Below are positions 1 to 7,702 of a stretch of DNA of 64,000 nucleotides, one piece after another (within the stretch, counting starts at the first letter, position 1; every line of letters starts with the position of its first letter). The notes beneath the pieces were generated by a model. The model had not been told where the DNA came from. It ran no database searches and was given only the letters and a program-made list of their open reading frames with translations. Source of the stretch: Defluviitaleaceae bacterium (GTDB lineage Bacteria > Bacillota > Clostridia > Lachnospirales > WQUN01); assembly GCA_009779755.1 (NCBI GenBank), contig WRDO01000013.1, positions 1 to 64,000 of the forward strand, written 5' to 3'. Position numbers and translations under genes: made by a program.

Positions 1-116
1 GAAGGTTGCGAACTTTTTTGTTTTTATTATCGACCTTACTCAAACTTGCATGTTTGCTTGTGGATAACCGCGTTTGTAGACAGAGGTTTGTGGTTTGTCA
101 GGTTGTTGGGTAGAGC

Positions 117-254
117 CTAATTAACAGCACTATCTGCAAAAGTCATGTTGTTCGCATTCAAAAACGTCACAAAATCCAGCGCATTTACCAACATATCGCC
201 GCTTAACGCTCCCTTGATATGATTTTCCAATTCGATGTTTTGATTTGTAGACAT
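117..254 (-). CDS. Small ORF, 45 aa, probably a truncated hypothetical protein
   Basis: The frame opens at an ATG preceded by a good GGAGG ribosome site and encodes 45 residues beginning MSTNQNIELENHIKGALSGD and ending at TAG. The helix-rich text (LSGDMLVNALDFVTFL) reads like the N-terminus of a longer soluble protein, and the same frame stays open for about 26 codons after the TAG, so it may be a broken gene rather than a complete microprotein. I do not recognise a family. It has its own sigma-A-type promoter with a palindromic operator at the start point, so it is probably transcribed. The 116 bases beyond its stop, up to the window edge, show nothing I can name. Confidence 0.5.
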   Translation of the reverse strand: MSTNQNIELENHIKGALSGDMLVNALDFVTFLNANNMTFADSAVN

Positions 255-283
255 TCGTAATTCCTCCCGTTTAAAATTATAAA

Positions 284-296
284 TTATCGACGATAA
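284..296. promoter_or_regulatory. Palindromic operator TTATCG-A-CGATAA
   Basis: A perfect 13-bp palindrome lies directly downstream of the -10 box of the promoter for the small ORF, covering the expected transcription start. The same core and position occur at 2578-2596 in front of the HTH operon. I infer it is bound by the YozG-like regulator encoded at 1469-1708. Confidence 0.55.
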
Positions 297-325
297 ATCA
301 TAGCATTTCGTTGTATCAAGGTCAA
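297..325 (-). promoter_or_regulatory. Sigma-A-type promoter for the small ORF
   Basis: On the minus strand TTGACC (320-325) is followed by a 17-nt spacer and TATGAT (297-302). The predicted start near 290 falls inside the palindrome at 284-296, about 35 bases before the ATG. Confidence 0.55.
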
Positions 326-355
326 CGTGAAATCGGGGTAGTTTCCCGTCAAACA

Positions 356-539
356 GGGCGGCAGGGCGGGGGGATGTTCCATAAGCCGCGCCTACAAAAT
401 CGGACGATTAACGGCGAACGGGCGCGTTACGTGGTTGGCATCGGGTGCTTGCAACCGATGCAACCACTTCGCGCACGGAGCCGTTCATCGTTCGATTGCG
501 TTCAGCGCGGCGTTGGAACTTCCGCCCGCCCTGCCGCCC
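356..539. repeat. 184-bp imperfect palindrome (element A)
   Basis: Bases 356-444 and the reverse complement of 455-539 align along almost their whole length with scattered mismatches and small gaps. The outer 25 bases match at 23 positions, and the inner arms 431-444/455-467 match over 13 bp with one bulged G around a 10-nt loop. The whole gene-free stretch between the small ORF and the lipoprotein gene therefore folds as one long hairpin. Overlapping ORFs on both strands are by-products of this symmetry: both read an RT(I/M)NG-like peptide. It may act as a terminator, a structured RNA or a non-autonomous mobile palindrome. Compare elements at 16036, 16351, 19945 and 8274. Confidence 0.65.
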
Positions 540-564
540 GGGGCAACACAGAAAAAACAACCCC

Positions 565-1479
565 TTACCAATTGATCCGCGTAACCCATTTATCCAATAC
601 GCCGTTGCCGTTTTCGCGGAACGTTTGCATCCATTCGTCGTCCGGTTCATATAGGGCGCGGATCACGGGATTGTTCAATCGGGCGTCACGGTGCGTTTCG
701 GCGATGAAGTAAACGGTTGCGGGCAGCGGGGTTATTTCCTCCGGCATTTCGTGCGGCAGGTATTCCGCGCGTCGGATAACGTTGCTTTCCGCGTCCATTT
801 GCAAGACCACGATACGTTCGGGCGGATGCATGACGGCGATACCAAGCTCCACGGAAACGGATAACGTTTGGGAAACGCCGTTTTCCGTTATCGTCCGGCT
901 TTCCTCCATGCGGAAGGACTGGGTGCGCCCTTCGAATTCCCAAGAAATCCGTGCAGCCGTTACCGACGACCCGCCGTGCCCGATGTATACACGCCTATCC
1001 GCCGTTTGGTAAACGGGGTTGAACCTGAAAACCGCATCCGCCAGCCGTGGGCTTACGGTAAGCGTGCCCGACAGGGTTTTACTTATATCGTTATCCGAAA
1101 TATGCGTGTGCATGGTATCGCTCACGATACCCGGGCCGACTTCGGCGAACGATGTCGTCACGGAACCCGTGCCGTACGCATCCTCGTATTCGTATTCCAG
1201 CGTCCCCACGAAGAAGGGGATGCCCTCGATACCCGGGAAAGTGAAGGGACCCGTCCCTTCAAAGACGGCATATATACGCTCGTTGCCGAAAAAGGCGTCG
1301 TGATTTCCCACCGTAACGAAGAAACCCATGAATATGTCCTCAACGGGCCGCTCCCATCCGCTGTATTCCCGCGCCAATCGGCAAGATGTCAGCGACAAAA
1401 AAATAATAATTGACGCAACGGCAAATACACAACGGCGTAAATACTTCCCAAGCGGATGCATAATATTTTTATCTTTCAT
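565..1479 (-). CDS. Secreted lipoprotein of unknown function
   Basis: This 304-aa protein has a basic N-terminus, a hydrophobic segment (about residues 17-32) and a clear lipobox, LTSC, so Cys33 should be lipidated and the protein held on the outside of the membrane. The rest is beta-rich with no motif I recognise. It is the last gene of a leftward operon: its ATG lies inside the final codons of the HTH gene and uses a GGAGGAGG site there, so the two are translationally coupled. Its place with a membrane protein and a repressor suggests an envelope-linked function under that repressor's control. The function is unknown; the gene and lipoprotein calls are firm. Confidence 0.8.
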   Translation of the reverse strand: MKDKNIMHPLGKYLRRCVFAVASIIIFLSLTSCRLAREYSGWERPVEDIFMGFFVTVGNHDAFFGNERIYAVFEGTGPFTFPGIEGIPFFVGTLEYEYEDAYGTGSVTTSFAEVGPGIVSDTMHTHISDNDISKTLSGTLTVSPRLADAVFRFNPVYQTADRRVYIGHGGSSVTAARISWEFEGRTQSFRMEESRTITENGVSQTLSVSVELGIAVMHPPERIVVLQMDAESNVIRRAEYLPHEMPEEITPLPATVYFIAETHRDARLNNPVIRALYEPDDEWMQTFRENGNGVLDKWVTRINW

Positions 1480-1708
1480 ATGATTCCTCCTCCGTCGTAT
1501 CCATGATTCCGTCGAACCGCAGGATATCCCCCACTTCGCATTGCAAATGCCCGCAAATCCGATTAAGCGTACCGAAGCGTACGCCCCGCGCTTTGCCGCT
1601 GCGTAGAATCGACAGGTTGGCCTCGGTGATGCCGATCAACGCGCACAGTTCCTTCGAGGTCATTTGCCGCGCCTTTAACGCTTCGTCCAAATATACCCGT
1701 ATCGCCAT
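1469..1708 (-). CDS. Small XRE-family (YozG-like) HTH transcriptional regulator
   Basis: The 79-aa protein is almost entirely one helix-turn-helix domain of the Cro/C1 type: LDEALKARQMTSKELCALIG, then ITEANLSILRSGKARGVRF, then TLNRICGHLQCEVGDIL, which is the YozG pattern (PF13443-like). Such small regulators are often encoded with DUF2975-type membrane proteins, as here. I chose the ATG at 1708, which overlaps the TGA of the upstream membrane gene by one base; a GTG one codon earlier is the alternative. It probably represses its own operon through the palindrome at 2578-2596, and possibly the small ORF through 284-296. Confidence 0.85.
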   Translation of the reverse strand: MAIRVYLDEALKARQMTSKELCALIGITEANLSILRSGKARGVRFGTLNRICGHLQCEVGDILRFDGIMDTTEEESYER

Positions 1709-2565
1709 CACACGAAGCCCTCGTTTTCATCCTTTAAGGCCTTACCCTGCACGATATAACGCGCGAACAACAACGCACCCGTCACAAAGAGGATCGGCAC
1801 CAGCGGGAACATGATTTCGATATGGATGTCACTCAAACGCGCGGCGAACAGGAATTGTCCTATATTAAAGGACAGCACCGACACAAGCGTTACCGCCAGC
1901 GCAACGGCGCACACGCGGGACATCCTTTGGGCTGTGCTGACGCTCCCCTCGCCGTAAGCGTCGTCCCGCATAGCCGCGGACAACCGCAGCGCGGCATGGA
2001 CAACCCAAATATTCAACGCGTTAGGAAGGATGTCGATCAAATGCCGCCCCACTAAAAAAACAGCGTCGATACCCGATCGGGTATTCCCCGCCGCCGCAAA
2101 CAAATTAACCAAACCCGTGATAACCGCAACAGCCAACACCGCGACCAAAACGGACAATAATAACCGAAAATACCGCGCCAATGCCCCTTCCCCCGCCGCC
2201 AAAACCCGCCTTACGAAGCGTAATAACCCATAAGCCGTTACCACGGACCAAATCGCGCCGCCCATCAGCATATGCCCTACCGCGGGTGGGAACATCCGCA
2301 GATTGCCTGTCATCGCGCCGGGGTTAACCATGTAATACATCACCGCAAACAATAAAAACCCCAACGCGGCGAGTAAAATATCCTCGGGGTAAGACCCCCG
2401 TTTGCGGACAAGAACCGCGAGTATAACAAAAGGCGAAAGTCCTATCGCCAAATAAATCGCCCAAGCGATTACATTCCCCGCGCCGCCGGAAAGGGACAGC
2501 CAACGCAATCCCGCTCCCACGGGAGCGAAGGGGAACGCGAGTGCATACGTAAACAGTTCCGCCAT
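1708..2565 (-). CDS. Multi-pass membrane protein, DUF2975-like C-terminal half
   Basis: This 285-aa protein has about seven or eight hydrophobic segments. The C-terminal half contains an amphipathic LPNALNIWVVHAALRLS segment and ends GALLFARYIVQGKALKDENE, which resembles the end of DUF2975 membrane proteins that pair with YozG-type regulators; it is longer than the usual roughly 160-200 aa of that family. An upstream in-frame ATG exists, but the ATG at 2565 has a strong GAGGAGG site and clears the operator, so I use it. First gene of the operon with the HTH regulator (1-nt overlap) and the lipoprotein. Function unknown, perhaps sensing or transport at the membrane. Confidence 0.75.
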   Translation of the reverse strand: MAELFTYALAFPFAPVGAGLRWLSLSGGAGNVIAWAIYLAIGLSPFVILAVLVRKRGSYPEDILLAALGFLLFAVMYYMVNPGAMTGNLRMFPPAVGHMLMGGAIWSVVTAYGLLRFVRRVLAAGEGALARYFRLLLSVLVAVLAVAVITGLVNLFAAAGNTRSGIDAVFLVGRHLIDILPNALNIWVVHAALRLSAAMRDDAYGEGSVSTAQRMSRVCAVALAVTLVSVLSFNIGQFLFAARLSDIHIEIMFPLVPILFVTGALLFARYIVQGKALKDENEGFV

Positions 2566-2577
2566 ACAGACCTCCTC

Positions 2578-2596
2578 ATTATCGTTTAACGATAAT
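2578..2596. promoter_or_regulatory. Operator palindrome ATTATCGTTTAACGATAAT
   Basis: A perfect 9-1-9 palindrome sits between the -10 box and the ribosome site of the membrane protein-HTH-lipoprotein operon, just at the predicted start of transcription. This placement suits repression by the operon's own HTH protein. Confidence 0.65.
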
Positions 2597-2603
2597 TTTC
2601 TCA

Positions 2604-2632
2604 AAGATACCGCAGTAAGCACCGTATGTCAA
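2604..2632 (-). promoter_or_regulatory. Sigma-A-type promoter of the HTH operon
   Basis: On the minus strand a consensus TTGACA (2627-2632), a 17-nt spacer and TATCTT (2604-2609) precede the operator palindrome. Confidence 0.7.
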
Positions 2633-2673
2633 CCATTAAAGGGGCATTCCGCCACATATTCGACACATTTTCG

Positions 2674-2701
2674 TGTGACAATCCCATCCGCTTGGTATAA
2701 T
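2674..2701 (+). promoter_or_regulatory. Extended -10 promoter for the GH9 operon
   Basis: TGGTATAAT (2693-2701) is a perfect extended -10 element; TGTGAC (2674-2679) is a weak -35 at 16 nt. The GTG of the GH9 gene lies 38 bases downstream after a GGGGGA ribosome site. Confidence 0.6.
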
Positions 2702-2739
2702 ATCCCTGTACTTCCACATTCCGTTAAGGGGGATTCAAC

Positions 2740-4269
2740 GTGAACGCGATCCGCATCAACCAACTGGGCTACCGCCCCGACGACGTTAAGAAAGCGACGG
2801 TTACCCTAAACGCCAAAACCTTCCGTGTCCAACGTTCATCGGATCGTTCCGTCGCTTACGAAGGTACCGTCGGCCCCGCCCTCCACGACGCCCCCTCGGG
2901 GGAAACCGTTCGCGTGGCCGATTTCTCCGCGCTTACGGAGGAAGGGACGTATATGCTGTACGTCGGTGATACCCCGTCTTATCCCTTCCGTATCAGCGAT
3001 AACCCCTACGACGGCTTGCGTGCCGCGCTGTTGGGGTTTTTTCATTACCAAAAATGCGGCGTGGACCTTGATTGCGGCATTTGGTCGCACCCCGCCTGCC
3101 ATACCTCACTTGCCACAGTTTACGGCACGGAAATAAAAAAGGATGTTTCCGGCGGCTGGCACGACGCGGGCGATTACGGGCGGTATGTCGTACCCGCGGC
3201 GAAGGCCGTGGCCGATTTGCTCCTCGCCCACGAGCTTGCGCCCAAACCGGATGCCGAATTGCTCGACGCCGTGTGGTTTGAATTGGAATGGATGCTTAAA
3301 ATGCAGGACGAGGAAACGGGCGGCGTTTACCACAAGGTCAGCTGCCACCACTTTAACGCGCTGGACGAAATGCCCCACAACGAACGGGCGGAGCTTGTAC
3401 TGTGCCCCGTTACTTCGACGGCGACGGCTACCTTCGCCGCTGTGATGGCTATGGCTTCACGCTTCTGCCCCGATAAAAAGGAACGTTTGTTATCCGCCGC
3501 GCAAAACGCTTGGGACTGGCTCACCGCCAACCCCGACGCGCCGATGTTTAAGAACCCCGAGGGGGTATTCACGGGGGGTTACGGCGACCGAAGCGACAAG
3601 GACGAGCGTTTTTGGGCGGCGTGCGAATTGTTTGCCGCCACGGGCGGCGAAGCCTTCCACGATTACATCAAGTCCGATGAAATCCACACCGGCTTGGGCT
3701 GGAACCAAGTGGGGACCTACGGTATCGTCGCCTACCTTTACCACGCCAAGGACCGCGCGGACGCCCCGCTCACCGCCCGCATGGAGGAGACGCTCCTCAC
3801 CGTGTGCAGGCAAATCATGAACCCCTATAAAAACGACCCCTACGGCGTGTCGTTGGGGGACGAATACCGTTGGGGCAGTAACATGACCGTGGGGAACCAC
3901 GCGATGACGTTATTATTGGCGCGCCCCTTTACTAAGCACGCCGCCGAATACACCCAAGCCGCGCTCGACCATTTGCATTACCTGCTGGGGCGCAACCCCG
4001 TTTCGTACAGCTATATCACGGGCTTCGGCGCGAACCCCGCGCTTTACCCGCACCACCGTCCCTCCGTGGCGATGGGCCAAGCCGTACCGGGTATGGTCGT
4101 GGGCGGGCCGAACAAATTCACCCAGCAGGACCCCGCGCTTAAGGAGCACTGCACGGGTTTCCCGCCGTCGAAATGTTATGTGGACCACAAGGACAGCTAT
4201 TCGGGTAACGAAATCACGATCTACTGGAACTCGCCGGTTTATTTTATGGCGGCGGTTTTGGACATATAA
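2740..4269 (+). CDS. Glycoside hydrolase family 9 glucanase, cytosolic
   Basis: The 509-aa protein starts with GTG after GGGGGA and opens with the CelD_N-type immunoglobulin-like domain (about 1-85, IRINQLGYRPDDVKKA), followed by the GH9 catalytic (alpha/alpha)6 barrel. The GGWHDAGDYGRYV motif carries the catalytic base aspartates, and GNEITIYWNSPV near the C-terminus carries the proton-donor glutamate. GH9 enzymes cleave beta-1,4-glucans with inversion. There is no signal peptide, so it should act in the cytoplasm on imported cello-oligosaccharides or related glucans rather than on solid cellulose. It is the first gene of a rightward operon with a small membrane protein and an ABC exporter. 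Confidence 0.93.
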   Translation: MNAIRINQLGYRPDDVKKATVTLNAKTFRVQRSSDRSVAYEGTVGPALHDAPSGETVRVADFSALTEEGTYMLYVGDTPSYPFRISDNPYDGLRAALLGFFHYQKCGVDLDCGIWSHPACHTSLATVYGTEIKKDVSGGWHDAGDYGRYVVPAAKAVADLLLAHELAPKPDAELLDAVWFELEWMLKMQDEETGGVYHKVSCHHFNALDEMPHNERAELVLCPVTSTATATFAAVMAMASRFCPDKKERLLSAAQNAWDWLTANPDAPMFKNPEGVFTGGYGDRSDKDERFWAACELFAATGGEAFHDYIKSDEIHTGLGWNQVGTYGIVAYLYHAKDRADAPLTARMEETLLTVCRQIMNPYKNDPYGVSLGDEYRWGSNMTVGNHAMTLLLARPFTKHAAEYTQAALDHLHYLLGRNPVSYSYITGFGANPALYPHHRPSVAMGQAVPGMVVGGPNKFTQQDPALKEHCTGFPPSKCYVDHKDSYSGNEITIYWNSPVYFMAAVLDI

Positions 4270-4281
4270 GGAGGAAAACCC

Positions 4282-4569
4282 GTGACGGTAAATATCGGCT
4301 TTAACACCGTGGAGTGGGCTGAGGCTATCGACCTCATCGTCCGATTGCTGCCTGTTATTATCCCCATCGTAATCATACAAATGGTGCTGATGATAACCGC
4401 GATCGTAAGCCTTGTACGCAAACCCAACCCCATGAACGAAAAAATCCTGTGGCTTTTATTGATCCTGATCGTCAATACGATCGGTCCTGTCGTGTACTTC
4501 GCCGCGGGTATCAATTACTTGGACCAAAAACACGCCGAACGGGAGGACATGCAGGATGGACAACGATAA
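4282..4569 (+). CDS. Small PLDc_N-like membrane protein
   Basis: This 95-aa protein begins at a GTG 12 bases after the GH9 stop, behind AAGGAGG. It has two strongly hydrophobic segments (about 20-45 and 55-78) joined by a short positive loop, then a charged tail. The layout and the P-N-P...WLLLILIVNTIGPVVYF pattern match the phospholipase-D nuclease N-terminal (PLDc_N) membrane domain, which occurs alone next to GldA-type ABC ATPases in many Firmicutes. Its end overlaps the start of the ABC ATPase by 14 bases, so the two are likely co-translated and may belong to one transporter complex. No enzymatic residues are expected in this domain. Confidence 0.8.
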   Translation: MTVNIGFNTVEWAEAIDLIVRLLPVIIPIVIIQMVLMITAIVSLVRKPNPMNEKILWLLLILIVNTIGPVVYFAAGINYLDQKHAEREDMQDGQR

Positions 4570-5551
4570 GACATCCGCCGTGGCGGCACATAACCTGACC
4601 AAGCGATACAAAGGCTCGTTGGCTAAAGGTGCCGCGCCCGCCGTGGATAACATCCGTATATCCGTCCCCGTCGGCTGTTGCTGCGGTTTTTTGGGTAAGA
4701 ACGGCGCGGGCAAGACCACTACGCTTAAGATGCTGGTCGGTCTTAAGAAACCTACCGCGGGTGAGATTTCGATCATGGGTGCGCCGCAGGTATTCGGCGG
4801 GCGGAAGCAGCTGCCGTTCGGGTATCTGCCTGACGTTCCCGGTTTTTACCCGTATATGACGGGAGCGGAGTTCCTCACCTTCTGCGCGAAATTGTGCGGC
4901 ATCCCCTCGGATAAACGCCCCGCACGCGTAAAGGAGCTGCTCGACCGTGTGGGCTTGGGCAGGGCGCGCGGCAACATCGGCGGCTATTCCCGCGGGATGA
5001 AGCAGCGTTTGGGTATCGCCCAGGCGTTGGTCAACGACCCGAAGGTCATCTTTATGGACGAACCCATTTCCGCGTTGGACCCCATCGGGCGGCGCGACGT
5101 GACCGAAATCATCCGCGGCCTTAAGGCAAGCGGCGATTGTTCGATCATCTTCTCCACGCATATCCTGGCGGACATAGAGGAAGTCTGCGATTTTGTCCTG
5201 ATCATCGAAAAAGGCAAGATCATGGCACAGGATTATTTGCCTAATCTGAAAACGAAATACAAACGCGACGAAGCGGAGGTACGCTTCCACGAAGCCGAAG
5301 CGGCGCGGAAATTCGCGCAAGCCGCGGAAGACAGCGAAAACGGCTTACGGCTTGAAGCCACGAACCCCCTCTCCTTCGCCGTACGCTTACCCGAAGGGAT
5401 AGGGGAAAACGCGCAGCATTTAAGCCGCCGCGTCAACGCCCTGCTGCACACGCATGGGCTCCCCATCGAGAGCTACACCGCGCACAACCCCACCTTGGAG
5501 GACATATTCTATGCCGCCATCAGCGCAAACGTTGAAGGAGGTACAAAATGA
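4556..5551 (+). CDS. ABC transporter ATP-binding protein
   Basis: A 331-aa ABC ATPase of the CcmA/GldA-like exporter group. Visible motifs are Walker A GKNGAGKTT, the signature SRGMKQRLGIAQAL, Walker B VIFMDEPISALDP and a switch histidine in FSTHILADIEEV. A C-terminal extension of about 100 residues follows, as in drug and lipid exporters of this type. Its stop overlaps the permease start (ATGA). It should power the permease encoded next, giving one ATPase plus one six-helix permease per half-transporter. Substrate is not evident. Confidence 0.92.
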   Translation: MDNDKTSAVAAHNLTKRYKGSLAKGAAPAVDNIRISVPVGCCCGFLGKNGAGKTTTLKMLVGLKKPTAGEISIMGAPQVFGGRKQLPFGYLPDVPGFYPYMTGAEFLTFCAKLCGIPSDKRPARVKELLDRVGLGRARGNIGGYSRGMKQRLGIAQALVNDPKVIFMDEPISALDPIGRRDVTEIIRGLKASGDCSIIFSTHILADIEEVCDFVLIIEKGKIMAQDYLPNLKTKYKRDEAEVRFHEAEAARKFAQAAEDSENGLRLEATNPLSFAVRLPEGIGENAQHLSRRVNALLHTHGLPIESYTAHNPTLEDIFYAAISANVEGGTK

Positions 5552-6324
5552 ACCACTACCTCGTTTTCCTTGAAAAAGAACTGACCGAAAATATCCGCAC
5601 CAAAAAGATGTTGGTACTGGTCTGCGTGTTCTTTTTCTTCGCGTTTACCGGCCCGCTGTTCGCGCGGTATATGGCGGAGATCTTCGAATTCCTGCTGCCC
5701 GCCGCCGAAGCCGAACAATTTATGGCGTTGTTCCCCGCGGCAACATGGACGGACAGCTACGTTCAATTTTATTCGAACCTTTCGCAGATGGGCGCGATCG
5801 TGATCATCTTTATGTTTATGGGTTTGGTCCTGCGGGAAAAACGCAACGTCACCGCCGACCTCGTATTTTGCAAGGGCGTTTCACCCACGCCGTTTATCTT
5901 GGCGAAGTTCACCGTTTCCTCGGTTATATCGTTATTGTGCTTGATGCTCGCGATCCTGATCAATTACGGTTATACGGTGTTCCTCTTCGGCGAAGGCGGG
6001 CGGATCGGTTATGTATTGGCGGGCGCGGCGGCGTTCGGCGTATTCCTGACGATGCTTATCGCATGGGTCGTCCTCGCTTCAACCCTCGCGAAAAGCACGG
6101 CCATCAGCGCGACGTACGGATTCCTCGGTTTTTTCGGTATGCTGACCCTCAGCGCTTTACCCCGTATCGGGCGGTTTTTACCCACCGGTCTGATGACGCA
6201 TAACGTTTCGATAACGATGGGGGATTTTTACCCCGACTTCGCCGCGCATATGGGTATAGCGGCGGGGATGACGCTATCCTTCCTCGCGTTGGCTGTTTAT
6301 CTGTTAAAAAGGCAAGAATTATAA
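5548..6324 (+). CDS. ABC-2 type permease
   Basis: This 258-aa membrane protein has about six transmembrane segments: an N-terminal helix after a charged stretch (FLEKELTENIRTKKMLVLVC), a long exposed loop, then five helices ending YLLKRQEL. This is the ABC-2 exporter permease layout. The start overlaps the ATPase stop by four bases and has a GGAGG site. Likely partner of the preceding ATPase and possibly of the PLDc_N-like protein. Confidence 0.87.
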   Translation: MNHYLVFLEKELTENIRTKKMLVLVCVFFFFAFTGPLFARYMAEIFEFLLPAAEAEQFMALFPAATWTDSYVQFYSNLSQMGAIVIIFMFMGLVLREKRNVTADLVFCKGVSPTPFILAKFTVSSVISLLCLMLAILINYGYTVFLFGEGGRIGYVLAGAAAFGVFLTMLIAWVVLASTLAKSTAISATYGFLGFFGMLTLSALPRIGRFLPTGLMTHNVSITMGDFYPDFAAHMGIAAGMTLSFLALAVYLLKRQEL

Positions 6325-6349
6325 CCATTAAAACGAAGGAGTTGTTTCC

Positions 6350-7702
6350 ATGCCTACCCTTCACGCGTATTTGTTGCCCCATCCGCCGCTTGCGTTGCCC
6401 GCCATCGGGCGCGGCGAGGAAAGGAAGATCAGCAAAACCCTAACCGCCATGGACGAAGTAGCCGCCGGGATCGCCGCCCTCGCACCCAAGACGATACTTT
6501 TTATATCCCCGCACGCTACGGTGTACGGGGATTATTTTCATCTCGCTCCCGGGGAAGGGGCGTCAGGTGATTTTTCGCGCTTCGGGTTCGGCGATTTGAA
6601 GATGTCCGTGGAATACGATGTTGAAATGGCGGCCGAAATCGCACGGACCGCCGAAAAACACGGTATCCCCGCAGGCATAAAAGGCGAACGCGACCCGGCG
6701 TTAGATCATGGCGTGATGGTGCCGCTGTGGTACATCCGCCGGCGTTACGAGAACTTTAAGGTCGTGCGGATATCACCGTCAGGTATGCCACCCGAAGCGC
6801 ATTACCAAATGGGGTGGTGTATCGCCGAAGCGGTCGGAAACGCTTACAAGAACGGGGACGCCCCCGTCGTTTTAATCGCAAGCGGCGATTTGTCCCATGC
6901 GCTCGCCGACCGCGGACCGTACGGCTACGCGCCCGAAGGACCCGCCTTCGATCAAATCCTTTGCGATGTATTTTCCGCGGGTGACTTCCAAGCCTTATTC
7001 GATAAGGCCGCGCCCATACGGGATAAAGCCGCCGAATGCGGCTTCGCCCCTTGCATAATGCTGGCGGGGTATTTCCATGGGACGGAAACCGAATCGCGGT
7101 TATATTCCTATGAAGGACCCTTTGGTGTGGGTTACGCGGTGGCGGGTGTGACAGGGGAACGTTGCGAAACGATCGCGCCAGACGCTTTTCCTTCCCCCGT
7201 TTCCCCTACCGCCCTAGCGCGCCACGCGTTGGAAAACCGCGTATTGGGCCGCCCCGCATCCCTCCCGCCGAATTTATCGCCCGAACTCACAGGTCGCCGA
7301 GCCGGGGCATTCGTTTCGTTGCACATGTACGGTAACCTGCGCGGCTGCATCGGTACCATCGCGCCCACCTGCGATAACCTTGCGCTGGAAATCATGCAAA
7401 ACTCCGTATCCGCCGGCTTACGCGATACCCGCTTCAACCCGATTACCGCCGCAGAATTGCCGCACCTCACTTATAAGGTGGACGTACTTTCCGCGCCCGA
7501 GCCGATTTCCGCGCCGAATGAACTGGACGTACAACGTTACGGCGTAATCGTCACCAACGGGTATCGGCGCGGTTTGCTTTTACCCAACCTCGACGGCATC
7601 GACTCCGTTGAACAACAGATCATGATCGCCATGCAAAAAGCCGGCATTCACCCGTCGGAGCCGATCGAATTGGAACGCTTCGAAGTGGTCAGGTATGAAT
7701 GA
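6350..7702 (+). CDS. AmmeMemoRadiSam fusion: Memo-like (B) plus AMMECR1 (A) domains
   Basis: The 450-aa protein joins two families usually annotated together. Residues 1 to about 270 are Memo-like, related to class III extradiol dioxygenases: LLPHPPLALPAIGRG, FISPHATVYGDYF, LDHGVMVPLWYI and ASGDLSHAL, with conserved histidines that could bind a metal. Residues about 285-450 are AMMECR1, with the hallmark LRGCIGT. AAGGAG precedes the ATG. The downstream radical SAM gene overlaps by 8 bases, completing the AmmeMemoRadiSam set. The biochemical role is not established; redox or metal-linked modification of a target has been proposed in general terms. The fusion itself occurs in several anaerobes. 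Confidence 0.92.
   Translation: MPTLHAYLLPHPPLALPAIGRGEERKISKTLTAMDEVAAGIAALAPKTILFISPHATVYGDYFHLAPGEGASGDFSRFGFGDLKMSVEYDVEMAAEIARTAEKHGIPAGIKGERDPALDHGVMVPLWYIRRRYENFKVVRISPSGMPPEAHYQMGWCIAEAVGNAYKNGDAPVVLIASGDLSHALADRGPYGYAPEGPAFDQILCDVFSAGDFQALFDKAAPIRDKAAECGFAPCIMLAGYFHGTETESRLYSYEGPFGVGYAVAGVTGERCETIAPDAFPSPVSPTALARHALENRVLGRPASLPPNLSPELTGRRAGAFVSLHMYGNLRGCIGTIAPTCDNLALEIMQNSVSAGLRDTRFNPITAAELPHLTYKVDVLSAPEPISAPNELDVQRYGVIVTNGYRRGLLLPNLDGIDSVEQQIMIAMQKAGIHPSEPIELERFEVVRYE

Noticed and set aside
311-712. Overlapping ORFs on both strands across 311-712
   Set aside because: They fall on the 184-bp palindrome and the lipoprotein 3' end; the similar peptides from both strands come from the symmetry. 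No ribosome site supports them.
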